Source: JABMQF01 sp964563755 (lineage in GTDB: Archaea > Nanobdellota > Nanobdellia > Woesearchaeales > UBA11576). From it: 64,000 nt of DNA. The stretch covers positions 62,001 through 126,000 of the forward strand of contig CAZLYC010000002.1 of assembly GCA_964563755.1 (NCBI GenBank), in the 5' to 3' direction. How positions within the stretch are numbered: position 1 is the stretch's first letter; each line of letters starts with the position of its first letter. The translations under genes were made by a program, and so were the position numbers. Shown piece by piece: positions 59,942 to 64,000 of this stretch. The notes below the pieces were generated by a model. That model saw only the letters and a list, made by a program, of their open reading frames with translations, searched no databases and had not been told where the DNA came from.

Positions 59942-60955
59942 ATGATAAATGTGGCAATCAATGGTTTTGGAAGGATTGGGAGAATGGTCTTTAAGGCAGG
60001 GATAACTGATCCTGAGATAAATTTTGTCGTGATAAACGACCTGACTGACACTAAAACGCTCGCCCACTTGCTAAAGTACGATTCAGTGCAGGGAAAATTC
60101 CCGGGAGTAGTTGATTTCACTGCTGATTCTATCATCGTGGACGGCAAGAAAGTCAAAGTGATATCAGAGAAGGACCCTGACAAGCTGCCCTGGGGACAAT
60201 ACAGCGTAGATGTTGTAGTTGAAAGCACCGGGCGATTTACAAAGAAGAAGGACGCAATGAAGCACATAAAAGCAGGAGCGAAGAAGATACTTGTATCTGC
60301 CCCATGCAAGTGCGACGCAGGCGAGACACCTGTAAAGACTGTTGTGATAGGTGTCAATGAACACACACTTACCAAGGATGACTTGATTGTCAGTAATGCT
60401 TCATGCACGACTAACTGCCTTGGGCCGATGGTGAAGGTCCTCGATGATAATTTTGGCATAGAGAAAGGTTTCATGACTACAATACATGCTTACACTGCAG
60501 ATCAGCGTCTTGTGGATTCTCCTCATGAAGACTTAAGGAGAGCAAGGCATGCTGCATTGTCGATAATACCTACGACGACTGGCGCGGCAAAAGCGATAGG
60601 TGAGGTCATCCCATCACTGAAAGGGAAGATGGATGGTTTTGCCGCAAGAGTGCCTGTGCCGAGCGGTTCATTGACAGACCTAAGCGTGATTGTCAAACGC
60701 GACGTGACTGTCAAGGAAATAAATGAGCTTTTTAGGAATGTCGCAAACTATCACCTTAAAGGAATATTACAATACTCAGAAGACCCGATAGTCTCTGTAG
60801 ACATAGTGAAGAACCCTCATTCGTGCATCTTTGACCCAGGCATGACTTATGTCGTTGACAAGAGGCTTGTCAAGGTCGTAGGATGGTATGATAATGAGTG
60901 GGGCTATTCTGTAAGGATGGTCGACCTGCTGAAGCTTATGGCAAAACTGAAATAA
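59942..60955 (+). CDS. gap: Glyceraldehyde-3-phosphate dehydrogenase, bacterial/eukaryal type
   Basis: A 337-residue phosphorylating GAPDH. The Rossmann motif INGFGRIGR is at the start, Asp33 favours NAD, and the active site SNASCTTNC has Cys155. Archaea usually carry the distant type II enzyme or ferredoxin-dependent GAPOR; this form is bacterial-like and suggests gene transfer. It sits between glycogen synthase and PGK. Confidence 0.94.
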   Translation: MINVAINGFGRIGRMVFKAGITDPEINFVVINDLTDTKTLAHLLKYDSVQGKFPGVVDFTADSIIVDGKKVKVISEKDPDKLPWGQYSVDVVVESTGRFTKKKDAMKHIKAGAKKILVSAPCKCDAGETPVKTVVIGVNEHTLTKDDLIVSNASCTTNCLGPMVKVLDDNFGIEKGFMTTIHAYTADQRLVDSPHEDLRRARHAALSIIPTTTGAAKAIGEVIPSLKGKMDGFAARVPVPSGSLTDLSVIVKRDVTVKEINELFRNVANYHLKGILQYSEDPIVSVDIVKNPHSCIFDPGMTYVVDKRLVKVVGWYDNEWGYSVRMVDLLKLMAKLK

Positions 60956-61005
60956 AGATAGCACAGAGTAGTTTTGATAATTATTTCAATACGTAAAGAG
61001 GCAGC

Positions 61006-62211
61006 ATGATGAAGTTTCCCACCCTCCACAATACATATTTCGGAAGGAACATAGTTCTCCTGAGGGCAGGCTTCGACGTGCCGGTCGATAATGACGGAAA
61101 ACTTCTTGATGACAGCAGGATAAAGATTTCTGTACCGACGATACAGTACCTGCTTGAGCATGGCGCTGAACAGATAATAATCGCTACGCACATAGGCAGG
61201 CCGAAGAACAAGGAAGCAAATCTTAAGACAGACAAAGTCGCGGATAGGCTTTCAGAGATTCTTGGTATCCACGTATTCAAGCTTGATGACTGGGGAGAGA
61301 ACGGCATACCAAGACCTCAAGACGCAAAGATAGTCATGCTCGAGAACCTGAGGTTCAATCCGGGTGAGAAAGAGAAAGACCCTAAGAAAAGGGATGAGTT
61401 CGGAGAGGAATTGGCAGACCTAGCAGATGTGTATGTGAATGATGCATTCTCTAACTGCCATAGGGAGCATGCTTCCATGACTTCGACTCCAAAATTTCTA
61501 CCTAGCTGCGTTGGATTGAGCGTGGAAAAAGAAGTCACGACAATAATGGCTGCTATGGAGTCTCCAAAAAAGCCTTTCGTATCTATAATAGGAGGGGTAA
61601 AAGCTGACAAGCTTAACGCAGTCTCTAATCTTCTTGACAAAGTAGACAAGATACTGATTGCAGGAGCTCTTGCGTTCACACTACTGAAGTCTTTCGGAAA
61701 AGAGGTCGGCAAGACAAAGACAGATACAGAGGGGCTCGCCGGATTTGAATCATTACTGAATAAAATAAAAGACAATCCTAAAGTCGTACTTCCAGTAGAC
61801 GCTGTTCTTGGAGAAAGATTCGATGCGTCATCAAATTCAAAGATTGCTCCTGTTGATTCTATCGACAAGGATTGGATGGCACTTGATATAGGGCCAAAGA
61901 CAATAGATCTTTTCAAGAAAGAGCTTGCAGGTGCAAAAACAATAATATGGAACGGGCCGCTAGGCGCTTTTGAACTGGATGCTTTCGCTAACGGCACAAG
62001 AGAGATTGCAAAAGCAGTCGCTGACTCTGATGCGACAAAGATTATTGGAGGAGGGGACTCTGGAGCTGCAGTGATTAAGCTTGGTTTGAAGGATAAGATG
62101 ACTCTCGTATCTACAGGAGGAGGCGTTTCTCTTGAGCTTTTTGAAGGAAAATCCCTTCCTGCATTAAAAGTCCTTGAATTCAAGGAACAAAAAGGAAAAG
62201 AAGAGGAATAA
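61006..62211 (+). CDS. pgk: Phosphoglycerate kinase
   Basis: A 401-residue PGK that transfers phosphate between 1,3-bisphosphoglycerate and ADP. RAGFDVPVDNDGKLLDDSRI is the N-domain substrate motif. HIGRPK, FSNCHREHAS and the C-domain GGGDSGAA nucleotide motif are intact. GAGG precedes two adjacent ATGs (61006, 61009). It pairs with the GAPDH gene directly upstream. Confidence 0.95.
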   Translation: MMKFPTLHNTYFGRNIVLLRAGFDVPVDNDGKLLDDSRIKISVPTIQYLLEHGAEQIIIATHIGRPKNKEANLKTDKVADRLSEILGIHVFKLDDWGENGIPRPQDAKIVMLENLRFNPGEKEKDPKKRDEFGEELADLADVYVNDAFSNCHREHASMTSTPKFLPSCVGLSVEKEVTTIMAAMESPKKPFVSIIGGVKADKLNAVSNLLDKVDKILIAGALAFTLLKSFGKEVGKTKTDTEGLAGFESLLNKIKDNPKVVLPVDAVLGERFDASSNSKIAPVDSIDKDWMALDIGPKTIDLFKKELAGAKTIIWNGPLGAFELDAFANGTREIAKAVADSDATKIIGGGDSGAAVIKLGLKDKMTLVSTGGGVSLELFEGKSLPALKVLEFKEQKGKEEE

Positions 62212-62222
62212 GAGGATAAACC

Positions 62223-63167
62223 ATGACAAAGTTTGATGTTATATGCGTCGGTTCTGCTACAATAGACTGTTTTGTCAAGCTTCCTGTTGATTTCAAGGAG
62301 ATAAAGCACGGCTCAAAGCTTCTTATCGAAGATATAGCTCTTCTTACAGGAGGAGGAGGGACGAACGTCGCAGCAGGTCTTGCGAAGCTCAACGTGAATA
62401 CTGGATTTATCGGCGAGGTCGGTGAAGATCTCTCAGCGAGCATGATAAGACATGACCTTGAGAAACGCGGAGTCAAATTCCTAGTGAAGCAGCACTCAAG
62501 GCATAGCACAGCATATTCTGTGGTGCTTGAATCAGAAGGCAGCGACAGGGCAATACTTGTCTATAAGGGAGCAAGCAGTTATCTGACTCCAGATGAACTG
62601 CCGAAAAATATGGATACAGACTGGTTCTATTTTGCATCTGTTACAGGCACTTCGTTCAAGACAATGGAGCACATCGCTTCTTTTGCGAGGAAGAACAAGA
62701 TAGGCGTATATTTCAATCCTAGCAGCTACATGACAGAGAAAGGATACAATTTCATGAAGAAAGTCATATCAGGGACGACTATAATAGCTATGAACAAGGA
62801 AGAGGCCCAGATGCTCCTTAAGACAAAGACAGGCAATGTCGAACTGCTCCTGAAAGGATTGAACAAGCTCGGGCCAAAGATTTGTATAATAACTGACGGC
62901 AAGAATGGCATTCATGCATTCGATGGAAAACAAGCATATTTCACAAAAGCACACAAGATAAAACCGATAGACACAACTGGTGCGGGAGATGCGTTCGGCG
63001 CAGGATTCCTCGCAGGGTTTGTCATGAAAAAACAGCTTCCGCTTGAAGAAAGGATGAAATTTGCTATGGAATTAGGACTCCTTGATGCGGAATCTGTCAT
63101 AATGAAGGTCGGAGCCAAAGCAGGATTGATATCTAAGAGAGAAGCTTTGGGCAAGACGAGGTGTTAA
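62223..63167 (+). CDS. PfkB-family sugar kinase
   Basis: A 314-residue ribokinase-fold kinase. GGGGTNVAAGLAKLN is the first PfkB signature; DTTGAGDAFGAGFLAGF near residue 250 is the second, with the catalytic Asp. Substrate could be fructose 6-phosphate, ribose or another sugar. Its place between PGK and FBP aldolase makes a phosphofructokinase role attractive, but this is inference from context. Confidence 0.88.
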   Translation: MTKFDVICVGSATIDCFVKLPVDFKEIKHGSKLLIEDIALLTGGGGTNVAAGLAKLNVNTGFIGEVGEDLSASMIRHDLEKRGVKFLVKQHSRHSTAYSVVLESEGSDRAILVYKGASSYLTPDELPKNMDTDWFYFASVTGTSFKTMEHIASFARKNKIGVYFNPSSYMTEKGYNFMKKVISGTTIIAMNKEEAQMLLKTKTGNVELLLKGLNKLGPKICIITDGKNGIHAFDGKQAYFTKAHKIKPIDTTGAGDAFGAGFLAGFVMKKQLPLEERMKFAMELGLLDAESVIMKVGAKAGLISKREALGKTRC

Positions 63168-63168
63168 G

Positions 63169-64000
63169 ATGATTTTCACAAACAAGAAGCTGCAGGTCGA
63201 TGCTGAGAAAGGTCATTACGCGGTAGGCGCGTTCAATGTCTATGATATGGAATCTGTACAAGCAGTGGTTAAGGCTGCTGAACTTGAGAGATCCCCTGCA
63301 ATAATAGCGACGACAGAAGGAGCGATAGAATATGCAGGGCATGAATTCCTTGTTGACCTGATAAGACTGGCTTCAAAAGACTCAAAAATACCTTTCAGCA
63401 TGCATCTTGATCATGGGAAAGACATGGAGATAATCAAGAACTGCATAAGATTAGGCTATACTTCAGTTATGATTGACGCTTCGCACTATGAATTCAACAA
63501 GAACATCGAGATGACAAGGAAAGTTATCTCTTTAGCGCACAAGAAAGGGGTCTCAGTAGAGGCAGAACTAGGGACGATAGGCGGAGTGGAGGATTCTGTG
63601 TCTTCTAAGAATATACTGTTGACTGATGCTAGGGATGCCAAGGAATTTGTCGACAGGACAGGATGCGACACGCTTGCTGTCGCTATCGGGACAAGCCATG
63701 GCGCATACAAGTTCAAAAAGAAGTCTAATCTTGATATCAAGAGGCTTATTGAGATAAAGAAAGCAGTGAAAGTGCCTCTTGTACTGCATGGCGCGTCAGG
63801 AATACCTGTAGAGATAACAAGAAAAGCCACGCTTTTCGGGGCAATACTCGGAAAAGCGCACGGTGTTTCCGACGACAACATAAAAGCAGCAGTGCTGAAT
63901 GGTATAAGCAAAGTGAACATAGACTCTGATCTCAGGCTTGCTTTTGACGCTTCGATACGCGAGGTTCTCTATAAACATCCTGATGTTTTTGACCCTAGAA
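63169..64000 (+). CDS. fba: Class II fructose-bisphosphate aldolase (3' truncated)
   Basis: Starts at ATG 63169, one base after the preceding stop; 277 codons are visible and the frame runs off the window. Zinc-dependent class II signatures are present: SMHLDHGKDMEIIKNCIRLG, EAELGTIGGVED, GTSHGAYKF, LVLHGASGIP and KVNIDSDLR. It cleaves or forms fructose 1,6-bisphosphate. Archaea generally use unrelated class I-like aldolases, so this is another bacterial-type glycolytic gene in the operon. Confidence 0.93.
   Translation, partial: MIFTNKKLQVDAEKGHYAVGAFNVYDMESVQAVVKAAELERSPAIIATTEGAIEYAGHEFLVDLIRLASKDSKIPFSMHLDHGKDMEIIKNCIRLGYTSVMIDASHYEFNKNIEMTRKVISLAHKKGVSVEAELGTIGGVEDSVSSKNILLTDARDAKEFVDRTGCDTLAVAIGTSHGAYKFKKKSNLDIKRLIEIKKAVKVPLVLHGASGIPVEITRKATLFGAILGKAHGVSDDNIKAAVLNGISKVNIDSDLRLAFDASIREVLYKHPDVFDPR

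Noticed and set aside
1..64000. tRNA genes, rRNA genes, CRISPR arrays and insertion sequences
   Set aside because: Scanning the intergenic regions by eye found no T-arm GGTTCRAAYCC pattern, no regularly spaced repeats and no transposase.

Overview
The window is chromosomal DNA of an archaeon. It carries archaeal RNA polymerase subunits (Rpo11/L and Rpo7/E'), Spt4, Orc1/Cdc6, aIF5B, aEF1-beta, Trm1, S24e, S27ae and the L1-P0-P1 ribosomal stalk operon. Promoters have a TTTATATA-like TATA box. Some genes use a GAGGTG-type ribosome binding site; others appear leaderless, with the start codon about 27 bp past the TATA centre. Bacterial-type GAPDH and aldolase, class II LysRS, many short secreted or coiled-coil orphans and a eukaryote-like GT3 glycogen synthase suggest a DPANN lineage (Woesearchaeota/Pacearchaeota-like). 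That placement is inferred from gene content only. No tRNA, rRNA, CRISPR array or insertion sequence was recognised.

Layout. 1-7.3 kb: membrane and coiled-coil proteins, a rhomboid protease, a PAC2 protein and a radical SAM protein. 7.3-12.5 kb: an AT-rich accessory stretch of small orphans, a NERD-domain protein, a MazG-like pyrophosphohydrolase, a 5'-nucleotidase-like HAD protein and an HTH protein. 12.5-21.7 kb: PHP protein, AsnRS, HTH regulator, METTL5-like methylase, a large surface protein, RpoL, AMMECR1, cis-prenyltransferase and a membrane transglutaminase. 21.7-31.7 kb: L1-P0-P1 operon, coiled-coil protein, RtcA, membrane-bound winged-helix protein, secreted proteins, LysRS, retropepsin-like protein, AbrB-PhoU protein. 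31.9-33.7 kb: the information-processing operon PIN-rpo7-spt4-S24e-S27ae. 33.7-45.7 kb: small membrane proteins and lipoproteins, two HAD-context genes, a RecB-like nuclease, an asparagine synthetase-Dph6-like fusion, a double Lrp regulator, a methyltransferase with a structured leader and a 946-residue coiled-coil protein. 45.9-58.1 kb: Zn ribbon-EF1B, Orc1/Cdc6, Trm1, aIF5B, PUA proteins, a RelA/SpoT-like synthetase-domain protein, a DUF371-HAD fusion and a second double Lrp regulator. 58.1-64 kb: a co-directional carbon operon of glycogen synthase, GAPDH, PGK, a PfkB-family kinase and class II FBP aldolase, which runs off the window.

The most unusual signal is non-coding. A 91-99 nt element occurs three times, in three separate intergenic gaps and on both strands (12526-12616, 36929-37027, 49974-50072). 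Each copy has a closing stem whose sequence differs between copies while base pairing is kept. Each has three conserved blocks (CCTAGCGAGC, GCAGTYGGGC, GCGAGCG), separated by variable segments of 25-26 and then exactly 25 nt. I cannot assign it to any RNA family I know. Other non-coding signals are a 9-bp-period GGAA array abutting the TATA box of cdc6 and of an HTH gene, a structured leader with mutually exclusive pairings at 41.7 kb, a GC-rich hairpin after cdc6 and a set of GACA-TTGTC palindromes near 12.7 kb.
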